Assembly (NCBI GenBank): GCA_013376735.1
Contig: VINJ01000001.1
Coordinates: forward strand, 1,488,001-1,552,000
Length of the DNA stretch: 64,000 nt
Reading direction: 5' to 3'
Source of the DNA: a bacterium Scap17
Lineage (GTDB): Bacteria > Pseudomonadota > Gammaproteobacteria > Pseudomonadales > Halomonadaceae
Part shown: positions 44,828-54,149 of the stretch, one piece after another
Position numbering within the stretch: the stretch's first letter is position 1
Layout: every line of letters begins with the position of its first letter
Program-made: the position numbers and the translations under genes
Notes under the pieces: generated by a model
Seen by the model: only the letters and a program-made list of their open reading frames with translations
Databases searched by the model: none
What the model was told of the DNA's origin: nothing

Positions 44828-47800
44828 TCATGGCGTTATCGTCACGTGGCCCTTGTTGTCACTCGCTGCTGATTCGTTTGGTTCCGCGTCTTCTCGCTCT
44901 GCTGCAAAGAAGGCCCATGCCTCGCGATAGTTCGCTTCTCTGTCCGGGCGAGTGAAGGGCGCGTGGTATTCCACCGTGGTTTCATAGGGCCCGCCGGGCA
45001 GGGTGTCATCCTGATAGGTCTTGCGGACGACGCCTTGCTCCAGGTGCTGGATGTCTTCCCACCCCAGGGCAATGCCGTATTCGGTCAGCTCCGGTGACTC
45101 GATGGAGTAATGAATGCCGTCATTCAGCTCCGCCTTGCGTGCCTTGCGCGGCAGGCCGACGCCTGCCAGTCCCTTGCTGGGTGTAAAGACGATCCGGCCC
45201 TTGGCGTCGTACCAGGTATCGGCCTCGTACTGGCGCATTACCGAGAACTGCACGCGGTAGATGGTAATCAACTGCTCCAGGGTCATGCCCAGCGCCTGTG
45301 CCACCAGTACATCAATTTCCACCAATGCCTGACGGCGGGCGTAGTCATATCGCAGGGCGCAATCGCGCTGCCATTCCGGCGTCAGCTTGGCGAAGAAGTC
45401 GTGATCTAGCATCGGGCTGGTGCTGGCCCAGCGTTGTTGGGTGAAACATGTTTCGTATGTATCTTCCCACAAACTATTGTAATGGCTAGTAAGTGAATGC
45501 AAGCTAATAATGCGACTAGTAAGTTGTTTCTGAGAGCGAGCATTAGGTTCTACAATTGCAAAATCGTCCAGCATTTGATGCAGGTTTGCTTTGCCTGTGG
45601 TTTTGCAAAGAAAATCAAATGGTAGACTATTCGCTAGCGCCATATGATTAATCAATAGAATCGTATTTCGATACGCGTAAGTTCTAACACCATTCATGTG
45701 CCCTGCACCTTTTGGCACTAGTGAGCTAATTAGTGTTCTTTCTCCCGACTGGGAAAGCATTGCGCGAAATGCTTGGCGATAATACTCCGTCACCTTTCTC
45801 GGCTCGCTTTCCCCTTCTTCCACCCAGCTGACGCGCGGCGTGCGGGCAGCATAAGTCTCCGCATCACATGCTGGCACGTAGTTGGTGCGCGGCAGATAGT
45901 CAGCGGGCAGGGTGGTGAGATCCAGCACATCGTAGTGGCTGTTACCTGTACAGACTGCACGAGGCGTCTTGTAAAATGGACTGCCGACGAAGAAGTGCGG
46001 GCCGCTGAGAATCCAGTCTTGGCTGGATTCCGGGAAGCGTGTTTCGCGACGCATGGTGCCATCTTTCTGGGCATTCGTTTCATGCCACATTTCGAGCGAC
46101 ACATACTCACCCTTCAAGTCGCCCAATCGCTTGGGTTGACGAGCAAAGCATCCCAGCACCTCCAGGAGTTGCTTGGCATGAAGCGCGGGGAGGCGAGCTT
46201 GGAGCGCAGGCGTTCCCTCGCTGTCATATAGCTTGGCGAATAGCTCAAGTGTTTCCACGTCAATCTCTAGCAATCGATCGCGGTGTCCCTTTGTATTCCA
46301 AGTAACCTTGGACTTTCCATTGATCTCGACTTCATCTTTGATGGCAGGAACGTCTTCTTTACCTACTTTGTCAAGGTAGCTTTGGTCTATGGTATTAGGC
46401 GAAAATGTATTGGCCAAATGCAAGAAATCTGGAGATTTTGTTCGTCCATATACATTGATGCTGAACATCGTGGCATGGTGAACTTCGGCGAAAAGACGCA
46501 ATTCATTATGGAACTGAAAATGTGCCCGCAATCTTGGATATACCGCCTCACGCAGCAGGCCACCTTTCGGGTCGTCGTAGATACCCTCCGGATGCAGGAA
46601 GCCGGAAATCGCCTTGTCATTGCCCAGCCGCCAGGCGGTCGGCAGGAAGCATTTGTACAGGTTGGTCTGCACCCCCTTGAGCAGCGGATAGTTGCTGGCA
46701 TGGTTGAGGAAGGCCTGGGTGGCATCTGACTGCTGGTAATCTGCCAGCCAGGCGTCCTGCAGGCCGGGATGCTCGTGCATGGCCTGTTCGCGCAGTGTAT
46801 TCAATTGGCTTGCCGAGAATTTCTGCAGCACGAAGCGCGGCTGGTGATCACCGAGCACGCCGCTTTCTTCCCATTCCACCTTGAGCCAGGGCGGGTTCCC
46901 CAGTATCAGGTCAAAGCCTTGGCGGCCGTTGTGCAGGCCGGCGAAGAGATCGGCAAATTCCAGCTCCCAGTGGAAGAAGCGTTCGCGCTCGGCAATGTTC
47001 GCCGCCATGGCAAAACGCGGGCAGGCCTTGAGCAGCAGATCGCGGTTGACGACGCCGAAGCGGTCGACGAAGGAGCGGCCCTCCTGCTCGACATCATAGG
47101 TGCCGTCGGGCTGGCTGATGGCGAGGTCGGCGGAGAACAGGTCTGGCGTGGCGGTGGTCGGGCCTTGGCCGAGGGTGTCTCCGGCGAGAAGTGTCTCGAG
47201 GTCGAACAACCATTCGGCGCGTGAGGGCAGGGCTTCGTGTTCCTCCAAGGGCCAGAACCACAGCGCACACCAGTAATCCATCGCCAGTTTCAGGCGCTGA
47301 TAGGCGGGGGCGTTGTTCTGTTCCGGGCGGCTGATGGCGTCATGCGCGGCGTCCTTGTCGGCCATGCTGCTCCGCCGCCCCTTGGCCGGTTGGCCGTAGA
47401 TGGCGTAGGGGTCTGAGGTGGTGTTGCGCAGGCGATGCAACTCACGGGCGTGCTCATCCCATAGCGCACTGACCTTGCGGCTGAGCGCCTCCAGACGCGC
47501 GATTTCCGTGCGGTCGAAGGACGTGGTGAAGTCCTTGCGCCACGCTTTCAGCGCCTTGATCTGCTCCGGGAAGAGCGTCTTGGCGACCTTGTCGTCATAG
47601 GCGGCCATGCCATCGAAGGGCAGCAGGAAGTGCCAGATACCGGCTGTCTCTTGCGTAGTCTCGGGCATCGTCTGCGGCTCGAGCGCTGTCTGTGACTCGA
47701 GCGCTGCCTGTGACTCGATCGAAAAGGGCACGGCCTTGGGCGCCGTCTTCAACCAGCTGGCGGCATTGTTGCCCTTGAGGGACAGGCTGCTGGCGGGGTA

Positions 47801-50005
47801 GCTCTCACGGCGTGCGCCGATCAATGAGTTGCCGGTATGCAGCTGGAAGCCGAACCAGGGCACGAAGCGATCATCGGAGAGGGCGGCCAGCCACAGTGAG
47901 ACCTCGGCCAGCTCCACGGCGACCGGGTTCAGGTCGACCCCGAACACGCAGTGATCGGCCAGGTACATCTTGACGCGCTGCTTGTGGGCGGCGTATTCGG
48001 CCTGGGGAATGCGGTGCCCCTGTGCTGTGCTGGTGTCCTTGCCTGCATCAGTGCTGCTGGCGTCAGCGTCGGCATCACGGTGGGCTGCAGTGGCTTGCTC
48101 GCCTGGCAGTGATGCCTCATCCAGCGCCAGACCGGCACTCTGGGCCAGGGCGAGATACTTGTCGGCCAGCTGGTCAATCGCTTCATTCAAGAAGGCGGCG
48201 CTGCCCATGGCAGGCTCGCACAGAGTCAGGCTGAGAATATGTCGGGCGCGGGCGGCGTCATCGGCGAGGGGCTCCAGCTGCTCGCGGTACAGCTCCTTGA
48301 GGGCGTATTTGACCAATGAGCGAGTGAGGACCTCCGGCGTGTAATAGGAGGCACTCTTCTGGCGGTCACGCCCGGCCAGGCGATAGAGGAAGCTGCCGCG
48401 TTCATGGCGCTTGTGAACTTGCTCGCCGTGCTCGTTGCGCAGCATGACGCGTTCGTTCTCGGCGTAGTGATGCAGCTCGTGCTCCGGCACGAAATAGCCG
48501 GTCTCCAGGGCATCGGGGTTGGCTTCGCCGGCTTTCTTGACCTCGAAGAGTGTATCGGTGGCGAAGAAGCCACGGTAGGAGAGCAGTGCCTCGTAGACGG
48601 CGCCCAGCTGGTTGATGCCGAGACGTGCGTAGCTGATACGACCACGACGCTTGTTGCGCCCACTGGCACGCGAGAGTGACATCAGCTCGATGATGCGCTG
48701 CCAAAGATAGTTGGGGAAGACGACCTGATTGAGCAGCGGCGTGCGGGCCGGCTCGAACAGGTGGGAGCGCAGGGGGCTCATCTCAAAGGCGGAGGCGCCA
48801 TCACGCGCACTCATCGCCTGGGTCATGTCCATCTGATGTCCAGTGCTTACCCCTTCGTAGACGAGGGTGAACAGCTGAGTGATGGAGTGATGCAGATAGC
48901 TGCCCTGGCGTTCGCGCTCGCTGGTCAGCGGGGTGAGTTCCAGCTCGCGCAGGCGTTCCAGCGAATAGCCGTTCAGGTAGATGCTGTTGGCGACCGGGGC
49001 GTAGTTCAGCTCTGGGCGGGCCTCGATGTAGAACAGGAACAGCAGGCGATACATCACGCGCAGACACTCGCGAGAGAGCACGTCCGGGTCCAGCTCGTTG
49101 CTGCCGGAGAAAATGCCTTTCTTCTGGCTGCGCGCCTTTTCGACCAACTGGCGCGCGGCCTCGTTGCCGAGCAGCTCGATGCACTCGCGCAGCGCATACT
49201 TGAGGTCTTCGCTGACGCCATAGGCATGCTTGTGGGCGTTCTCGTCCAGGGTGTCCAGCAGGCTCTGGCCGCTTTCTTCGCTGATGGCTTCGCGGGAGAG
49301 GAGCACGCTTGCGGCCTTGAGGGCCGGGTCTTCACGACGGCCGAGCAGCTCTACCCAGTCAAAGCGCAGCAGTTGTGCGCGTGCGAAGCGCGCGCGGTCG
49401 ATCAGAATCCATTGGCGGGGCGAGACGAGGAGTACCCAGCGCGGCGGGCGGGCCAGCGTGAAGATGTCCCGCGAGATCAGCGCCTGCCAGTTGGCCTTGC
49501 CCTCGGTGATACGCTTGCTCATGGCCTCCGGCAGTGGGGTTTCATCACGGCCCGCGCTGGTGGTGCGGTACTGGGCAGGATGTGGCTGTGTCTCCAGCGG
49601 ATCGCCTTCGGCGGTGTCTTTCGAGAAGGCTTCGACGACCCACAGATGCGGATGGCCATCGGCGTTGGTCAGCTCGGCCAGCAGCGGGATCTCACAGTCA
49701 TCCGACAGCAGCTGACGCTTGGGCGCGGCGTGATAGCCGAGAATCGACAGCAGCGGGGCATTCAGTGCTCGTGCGGCGGCGACACGTGCATTGGCGTCTG
49801 CACCGCGAAGGCCTTCCAGCTGCTCGATGTCACGCAGATGCTGGTGGCCGCGACGGCTCAGGGCACTCCACGGCGTGCGAGTGTCGTCCTGGCTGGCCTG
49901 TTGTTTCCAGCGTTCCAGCACGTCGGAGATGTTGGATTCGAAGATGTCCGCGAGGTAATGCTCGCTGTAGAACTCGTTTTCGTTGCTGATCCCGGCGTAG
50001 GCCAT
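44828..50005 (-). CDS. Large Eco57I/PglX-type adenine methyltransferase (DrmMI-like)
   Basis: This 1725-residue protein has SAM motif I TLCEPAMGSAAFLNEA (about 597), VFGVDLNPVAVELAEVSLWL (about 688) and the N6-adenine motif GNPPWLKVEWEE (about 1037), followed by a long target-recognition-like C-terminus. The 570-residue N-terminal part is unassigned; I see no convincing nuclease motif there. Size and architecture resemble PglX of BREX and DrmMI of class 1 DISARM, but the protein is longer than both. Its partner 97 bases upstream is a SNF2 helicase, as in DISARM class 1. It probably marks host DNA as self. Confidence 0.87.
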   Translation of the reverse strand: MAYAGISNENEFYSEHYLADIFESNISDVLERWKQQASQDDTRTPWSALSRRGHQHLRDIEQLEGLRGADANARVAAARALNAPLLSILGYHAAPKRQLLSDDCEIPLLAELTNADGHPHLWVVEAFSKDTAEGDPLETQPHPAQYRTTSAGRDETPLPEAMSKRITEGKANWQALISRDIFTLARPPRWVLLVSPRQWILIDRARFARAQLLRFDWVELLGRREDPALKAASVLLSREAISEESGQSLLDTLDENAHKHAYGVSEDLKYALRECIELLGNEAARQLVEKARSQKKGIFSGSNELDPDVLSRECLRVMYRLLFLFYIEARPELNYAPVANSIYLNGYSLERLRELELTPLTSERERQGSYLHHSITQLFTLVYEGVSTGHQMDMTQAMSARDGASAFEMSPLRSHLFEPARTPLLNQVVFPNYLWQRIIELMSLSRASGRNKRRGRISYARLGINQLGAVYEALLSYRGFFATDTLFEVKKAGEANPDALETGYFVPEHELHHYAENERVMLRNEHGEQVHKRHERGSFLYRLAGRDRQKSASYYTPEVLTRSLVKYALKELYREQLEPLADDAARARHILSLTLCEPAMGSAAFLNEAIDQLADKYLALAQSAGLALDEASLPGEQATAAHRDADADASSTDAGKDTSTAQGHRIPQAEYAAHKQRVKMYLADHCVFGVDLNPVAVELAEVSLWLAALSDDRFVPWFGFQLHTGNSLIGARRESYPASSLSLKGNNAASWLKTAPKAVPFSIESQAALESQTALEPQTMPETTQETAGIWHFLLPFDGMAAYDDKVAKTLFPEQIKALKAWRKDFTTSFDRTEIARLEALSRKVSALWDEHARELHRLRNTTSDPYAIYGQPAKGRRSSMADKDAAHDAISRPEQNNAPAYQRLKLAMDYWCALWFWPLEEHEALPSRAEWLFDLETLLAGDTLGQGPTTATPDLFSADLAISQPDGTYDVEQEGRSFVDRFGVVNRDLLLKACPRFAMAANIAERERFFHWELEFADLFAGLHNGRQGFDLILGNPPWLKVEWEESGVLGDHQPRFVLQKFSASQLNTLREQAMHEHPGLQDAWLADYQQSDATQAFLNHASNYPLLKGVQTNLYKCFLPTAWRLGNDKAISGFLHPEGIYDDPKGGLLREAVYPRLRAHFQFHNELRLFAEVHHATMFSINVYGRTKSPDFLHLANTFSPNTIDQSYLDKVGKEDVPAIKDEVEINGKSKVTWNTKGHRDRLLEIDVETLELFAKLYDSEGTPALQARLPALHAKQLLEVLGCFARQPKRLGDLKGEYVSLEMWHETNAQKDGTMRRETRFPESSQDWILSGPHFFVGSPFYKTPRAVCTGNSHYDVLDLTTLPADYLPRTNYVPACDAETYAARTPRVSWVEEGESEPRKVTEYYRQAFRAMLSQSGERTLISSLVPKGAGHMNGVRTYAYRNTILLINHMALANSLPFDFLCKTTGKANLHQMLDDFAIVEPNARSQKQLTSRIISLHSLTSHYNSLWEDTYETCFTQQRWASTSPMLDHDFFAKLTPEWQRDCALRYDYARRQALVEIDVLVAQALGMTLEQLITIYRVQFSVMRQYEADTWYDAKGRIVFTPSKGLAGVGLPRKARKAELNDGIHYSIESPELTEYGIALGWEDIQHLEQGVVRKTYQDDTLPGGPYETTVEYHAPFTRPDREANYREAWAFFAAEREDAEPNESAASDNKGHVTITP

Positions 50006-50102
50006 GGTGCTTTCCTTGCCTTGTGCCCGGCGCGAGTGGCCGGGCGCAATATTGAATAGGCGGATGTCGTGTCGTGCTGTCTTGCGTGACTGGCCTGCGC
50101 TC

Positions 50103-53003
50103 TCAGGCCTGGCCTTCGTTCCTGGCTGCGGGCTCGCCCGTCAGGACGGCAGCGACCTGGATGAAGGGCAGCGACTCCAGCATCTGGGTGTCTTCCAGCC
50201 AGGCTTCGTAATCGTCGAAGGTACGTTCTATGCCGGCTGTGGCCTCGTCGCGGCGCTGTTGCTTGCGGCCGGCGGCTTCTCGGCTACTTTCCAGTGTCAG
50301 GTCCAGCTGGCGATGATGGCGCTTCTTGAGCTCATCCATGGCGCTCATCTGTACGTTGAGGCGCTCATTCAGCTCGTTCTCGCGTACCTTGCGCAGTGCG
50401 GAGAGCTGTACACGGGCGCGATCCACCACTGCGGGTAGGGCGGCGGCGAGGGCGCGGGTGTCGCCTTCTATGCCGGGGTTGGGCAGGGCTTCGGGATTCA
50501 ATTCAAGGCGTTCCAGTGCCTCTTCGAGAGGCTCTGGCGTGCCGGCCTGCCACTTGCCGCCCACATGGGTGGCGGGTACGGCAATCCAGGCTTCCATCAG
50601 GCTCTGTCCGCGCTTGTTGGGATAGCCGCCATGCAGAACGAAGAGCGCTTCATCCGTGGCCAATACCGATGGCACTCGCATGACAGGCGCCCTGTGGCGA
50701 CCGAAGGCATTCAAGACACGTTGACGCAACCACTGCATCACCGGGTGCAGCGGCCATAGATATTGCACGCTCGGCCATGGGCTGTCTTCCTGGCGGGCCA
50801 GCGCAAAGTGGCGTTTGAGCGTGTCGATGTCGTCGCTGAGGATGAAGCGATCATGTGCCGGGCGAATCTCGCGTGGCAGCCATTTGAGCTGCTGACGGAG
50901 ATCCGAAGGAGCGGTCAGCTCGACACGTCGTGCCTTGCGGTCGACCTGCATCTGCAGTGACTGATTGTTGTCGCGCATCTCGGCGTCCAGCCAACGCAGT
51001 GCGTGGCCCGCCCAGTGGAGGGTGTCCTCATAGAGGCCGCGCGGTCGTTTGGCCGGAGCAGGGGTGACCGCTTCCGGAGTGAACTGAGCCAGGGTGTCTT
51101 CCATGGGGTTGTCCAGGTCGAACAGGCCCTCGAAAAGACTCTGGCCAGCATCACTGGTGGTATCAGCGGCCATGACTTCGGCGACTTTCTCTTCCTGCTC
51201 CTGCTGGGTCAGGGCAGTGGCAAACTCGGAAGGGTCACCGATATTGCGGCTGGCCTGGTCATCCTTGTCGATCAGCACTTCCAGTACACGCTGGTCACCG
51301 CGTACGCGAGCATTGGTACTCTCGGTGAGCAGGTAACGAATCTGGGGCGTATGGCGCTGGCCGTAACGATCGATACGGCCGTTGCGCTGCTGGAAGACCA
51401 TCAGCGACCAGGGGATGTCGAAGTGCACCATGCGATGAGCGAGGTGGTGCAGGTTGATCCCCTCGGAGGCAACATCGGAGCACAGTAACAGACGCAGCGG
51501 ACTGTCGCCGCGATTGAAGCTCTCGACGGTCGCCATCAGATCGCGATCGCTGTCGGTGCCCTTGAGCACTCCGATCTGCTTGGCTTTGAGGCCGCAGTCA
51601 CGCTCGATATGTTCGCGCAGGAAGTCGAGGGTCTTGAGGCTCTCGGTAAAGATGACGAGGCGGTCATCCTCGGTGCGTGTCCAGCCCAGCCCCCCCTGGC
51701 CGGCCTTCTTGCCGATCAGCTCACACAACGCCTGATACTTGCCGAACTTGTCGGGAGTGATCTCCGAGACAATGTCGTGCAGGGTGGTGAGATTCTCGAT
51801 ATCCGCGTTGCGCTCCGGTGTCTGCTCACGCTTGGCTAATGCCTTGAGACGGTTGGCCAGGATACTGGTGCAAGCCGCAGGGCTTGAAAACAGGGCTTTT
51901 TCCAGCGTGGTGCGGAAGAGCCCCTGACGACCTTTGCCGTCAAGACTCTGGAAGGGTGTCTCCATCAATAGATCATAGGCACGCTCTTCCAGGGGGCTGG
52001 CGGTCGCGTAGTGCTTGTCGATCTCGCGGTCGGGGAATTCACCGAGCTGATCTCGCACGTCCTTCTTGAAGCGGCGGATGACCAGCCCCTTGTCACGGAA
52101 GTCCTCGTGGGCGTAATTCGAGGTATCGGCGATGGCGGTGGGGTCCAGCATGTTGACCAGGCTGGCGAAGCTTTCGGCCTTGCCGTCGTGCGGAGTGGCC
52201 GACAGCATGATGAGCGTGTCCGAACGCGTCGCCAGCAATCTGGCTAGACGCGCACGTTGGGAGTGACTGCCGCGCTCGGCCACATTGTGTGCTTCATCGA
52301 TGATGATGATGTCCCAGTAGGCTTGCTCGAGATAATGCCGATATTCGAGGTCCTGCTTGAGGGTATCGATGGAGACGATTGCCCGATCGTAGTAGTGGAA
52401 CGGGTTGTGATTGCTGGGAATGTGGCGGCGGACGCGCGCCAGGCCCACGGAGTCCAGACGTGTCAGCGGGATGGTGAAGCGATTCCAGAATTCCTGCTGA
52501 AACTGGGACAGCATGGATTTCACGGCAAGCACGAGAATGCGCTTGCCTCGGCCACGGTGAATCAGCTCACTGGTCAGAATACCGGCTTCCAGCGTCTTGC
52601 CCAGGCCGACGGAATCCGCGATCAGGATGCGCTGGCGCGGTTGACGTAGCGCCTGACGAGTCGGCTCGAGCTGGAAGTCCAGCGTGTCCATGGCACCCAT
52701 GTGACCGAGCTGAACGGCATCGTCAGCTGGAGCCGTAGCACGCAGTTGGGTATCCAGGTTCAACAAGCCAGCACGGAAGCCTGGAGAGAGATCATCCACC
52801 AGGGCTGTTTTCTCCGGGGCGAGCACACGAATGTTGGGCTCAAGCCGGGTGAGAAAACTCGCCTCTCTTCCACGCACCAGCTCCGAAAGACCAGTGCAGT
52901 GAAGAACGTACTCGCCATCACTGCTGTGATCCATTCGGGTCAGGCGCCACTCGGCATCACGAATCTCCAGGCGCATCCCCGGAGCGTACTGTGGCTGACT
53001 CAT
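50103..53003 (-). CDS. SNF2-family helicase, DrmD-like
   Basis: A 966-residue Swi2/Snf2 ATPase: Q-region TRQALRQPRQRILIAD, Walker A VGLGKT (132-137), IIDEAHNVAERG (DEAH 236-239), LSATPHDGK, SDVASEGINLH and FQQRNGRIDRYGQ. The last 150 residues are strongly charged and helical (ELNERLNVQMSAMDELKKRHHRQ), likely a coiled coil. DrmD of class 1 DISARM is a SNF2 protein of this type encoded next to the adenine methylase. It is the first gene of the cluster. Upstream is a minus-strand promoter candidate bracketed by an inverted repeat. Confidence 0.86.
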   Translation of the reverse strand: MSQPQYAPGMRLEIRDAEWRLTRMDHSSDGEYVLHCTGLSELVRGREASFLTRLEPNIRVLAPEKTALVDDLSPGFRAGLLNLDTQLRATAPADDAVQLGHMGAMDTLDFQLEPTRQALRQPRQRILIADSVGLGKTLEAGILTSELIHRGRGKRILVLAVKSMLSQFQQEFWNRFTIPLTRLDSVGLARVRRHIPSNHNPFHYYDRAIVSIDTLKQDLEYRHYLEQAYWDIIIIDEAHNVAERGSHSQRARLARLLATRSDTLIMLSATPHDGKAESFASLVNMLDPTAIADTSNYAHEDFRDKGLVIRRFKKDVRDQLGEFPDREIDKHYATASPLEERAYDLLMETPFQSLDGKGRQGLFRTTLEKALFSSPAACTSILANRLKALAKREQTPERNADIENLTTLHDIVSEITPDKFGKYQALCELIGKKAGQGGLGWTRTEDDRLVIFTESLKTLDFLREHIERDCGLKAKQIGVLKGTDSDRDLMATVESFNRGDSPLRLLLCSDVASEGINLHHLAHRMVHFDIPWSLMVFQQRNGRIDRYGQRHTPQIRYLLTESTNARVRGDQRVLEVLIDKDDQASRNIGDPSEFATALTQQEQEEKVAEVMAADTTSDAGQSLFEGLFDLDNPMEDTLAQFTPEAVTPAPAKRPRGLYEDTLHWAGHALRWLDAEMRDNNQSLQMQVDRKARRVELTAPSDLRQQLKWLPREIRPAHDRFILSDDIDTLKRHFALARQEDSPWPSVQYLWPLHPVMQWLRQRVLNAFGRHRAPVMRVPSVLATDEALFVLHGGYPNKRGQSLMEAWIAVPATHVGGKWQAGTPEPLEEALERLELNPEALPNPGIEGDTRALAAALPAVVDRARVQLSALRKVRENELNERLNVQMSAMDELKKRHHRQLDLTLESSREAAGRKQQRRDEATAGIERTFDDYEAWLEDTQMLESLPFIQVAAVLTGEPAARNEGQA

Positions 53004-53205
53004 GCCTTCTTCCTTGTGTGACGTGTTGCTTAGCGATATCTGATAGACAGGGTAGCAGGGCGCTGACTTGGCACGTCAGGCTGTAAATCCATTCAGTGTG
53101 ACTGAAAATGCGAAGCACATTTTCTTGCTGGATGGCCCTTGAGCGCCACAGTCACTAGGCTTTTGGCCCTGGTGACGAGCACGAAACAGGGCTGTCGTAT
53201 GTTGA

Positions 53206-53316
53206 CAGTGCTTACTCTTTCGTCTCGATTGTGCGACGCTTGTGTCGTTTCTTTGCACATTATCATATATTGGTTACGTGCTGTAGTTAACACTGATGTG
53301 CTTCTCGTAAGCACTG
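53206..53316. repeat. Inverted repeat bracketing the defence promoter
   Basis: CAGTGCTTAC at 53206-53215 is the exact reverse complement of GTAAGCACTG at 53307-53316. The putative -35 and -10 boxes lie between the two arms. The arrangement could be a pair of operator half-sites or allow looping. Confidence 0.6.
53262..53290 (-). promoter_or_regulatory. Sigma70-like promoter candidate for the defence cluster
   Basis: On the minus strand TTAACT (complement of 53285-53290) and TATGAT (complement of 53262-53267) are separated by exactly 17 bases. They match the -35 consensus at four and the -10 consensus at five of six positions. This would give a leader of about 250 bases before the SNF2 gene. 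Confidence 0.5.
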
Positions 53317-53478
53317 CGGTAGCCGTGGGTGCGGTGTAGTTGTAGTGCCTTGGTAGAGAGGGAAGCTGATAACTGATAATTGCCTCGTAGATATATTGAT
53401 AAGTTTTGTCCCCATTGAGCAGGTATAAGCGTCTTCGATTGACTAGTGCCAGAGTTTCACGATTTTTATGGTAAGTGA

Positions 53479-54084
53479 ATGTTAAAAAGTATTATACGGT
53501 GGTGGTATCGCCCTGAACAGTCTTCAGGTTATGTGAGTTATCTGAAGACGATTGAAAACAATAAGATTTGTTATGAATTGAGGTTCTTCCCCGGAGACGA
53601 GGGAGGGCTGCCTGCATTGAAGGAATATTCTGCCAAGCCTTTGTTCATCACGTATCAAGAAGATGGTTGGGATGTGGAACAAACGCTTCTGGACCATTTC
53701 AGTCGGTATGCAGCCCGTGTAGATAGAGGCAAGCGTGCAGATCGGTATACGAGGCGTGATCGATGCGGAGCTATGTTTTATAAGGATGTGCTCGGCTTGG
53801 ATGATCAGCTACATGTTGAAGCGGAAAAGGCTCAAAAAGAAGCTAGATTGAAAGAGGAGACGAATGCCAAAGAAGGGTGTTTTTCTTTGATAATTGCGAT
53901 TGCTCTGGCACCTTTTACTTTTGGGCTTTCATTGCTTTTCGTGTTTTATAGCGGATCTTGTTTAAGAGAGTCAGCGAAAAGCAAGGCAAAAAAAGAACAA
54001 CATAGGGGAACTACAAGACCAGTTCACCCTGAAGATATACAATCTCTGTTGAGTGTATTGATTGACAATAAGGTTTCATCATAA
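53479..54084 (+). CDS. Unknown protein with C-terminal membrane segment
   Basis: I do not recognise this 201-residue protein. The N-terminal 110 residues look globular and soluble (SGYVSYLKTIENNKICYELRF, YQEDGWDVEQTLLDHFSRYA). They are followed by a charged helical linker (AEKAQKEARLKEETNAKEG) and one hydrophobic hairpin (FSLIIAIALAPFTFGLSLLFVFY). A short basic tail ends it. The topology suggests an inner-membrane-anchored cytoplasmic domain. It is AT-rich, has a weak ribosome-binding site, and is transcribed divergently from the defence cluster. The IS3 element begins 28-31 bases after its stop. Confidence 0.6.
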   Translation: MLKSIIRWWYRPEQSSGYVSYLKTIENNKICYELRFFPGDEGGLPALKEYSAKPLFITYQEDGWDVEQTLLDHFSRYAARVDRGKRADRYTRRDRCGAMFYKDVLGLDDQLHVEAEKAQKEARLKEETNAKEGCFSLIIAIALAPFTFGLSLLFVFYSGSCLRESAKSKAKKEQHRGTTRPVHPEDIQSLLSVLIDNKVSS

Positions 54085-54149
54085 AATTATTTGTATTGCT
54101 CCAAGGAGCCCTATCTGCCAGCGTAGTTGTCACCTAAACGGATTGAGAG

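Larger units (their letters stand above)
53004..53478. other. Divergent promoter region of the defence cluster
   Basis: These 475 bases separate the minus-strand defence cluster from the plus-strand unknown gene at 53479. They hold the promoter candidate at 53262-53290 and a 10-base inverted repeat that brackets it. The stretch is AT-richer than the cluster. I see no supported gene, although short open frames exist. Confidence 0.6.

Noticed and set aside
48761-50059. A 432-codon plus-strand frame opposite the methylase gene
   Set aside because: It is an antisense shadow; the minus strand carries the conserved methylase N-terminal region.
29289-53003. Assignment as a BREX system
   Set aside because: No PglZ phosphatase, BrxC/PglY-type ATPase or Lon-like protease is present, although the methylase resembles PglX.
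29289-53003. Assignment as a canonical class 1 DISARM or canonical Zorya locus
   Set aside because: Separate DrmA, DrmB and the phospholipase D protein DrmC are missing. ZorC and ZorD are missing, and the Zorya-like genes are embedded among others.
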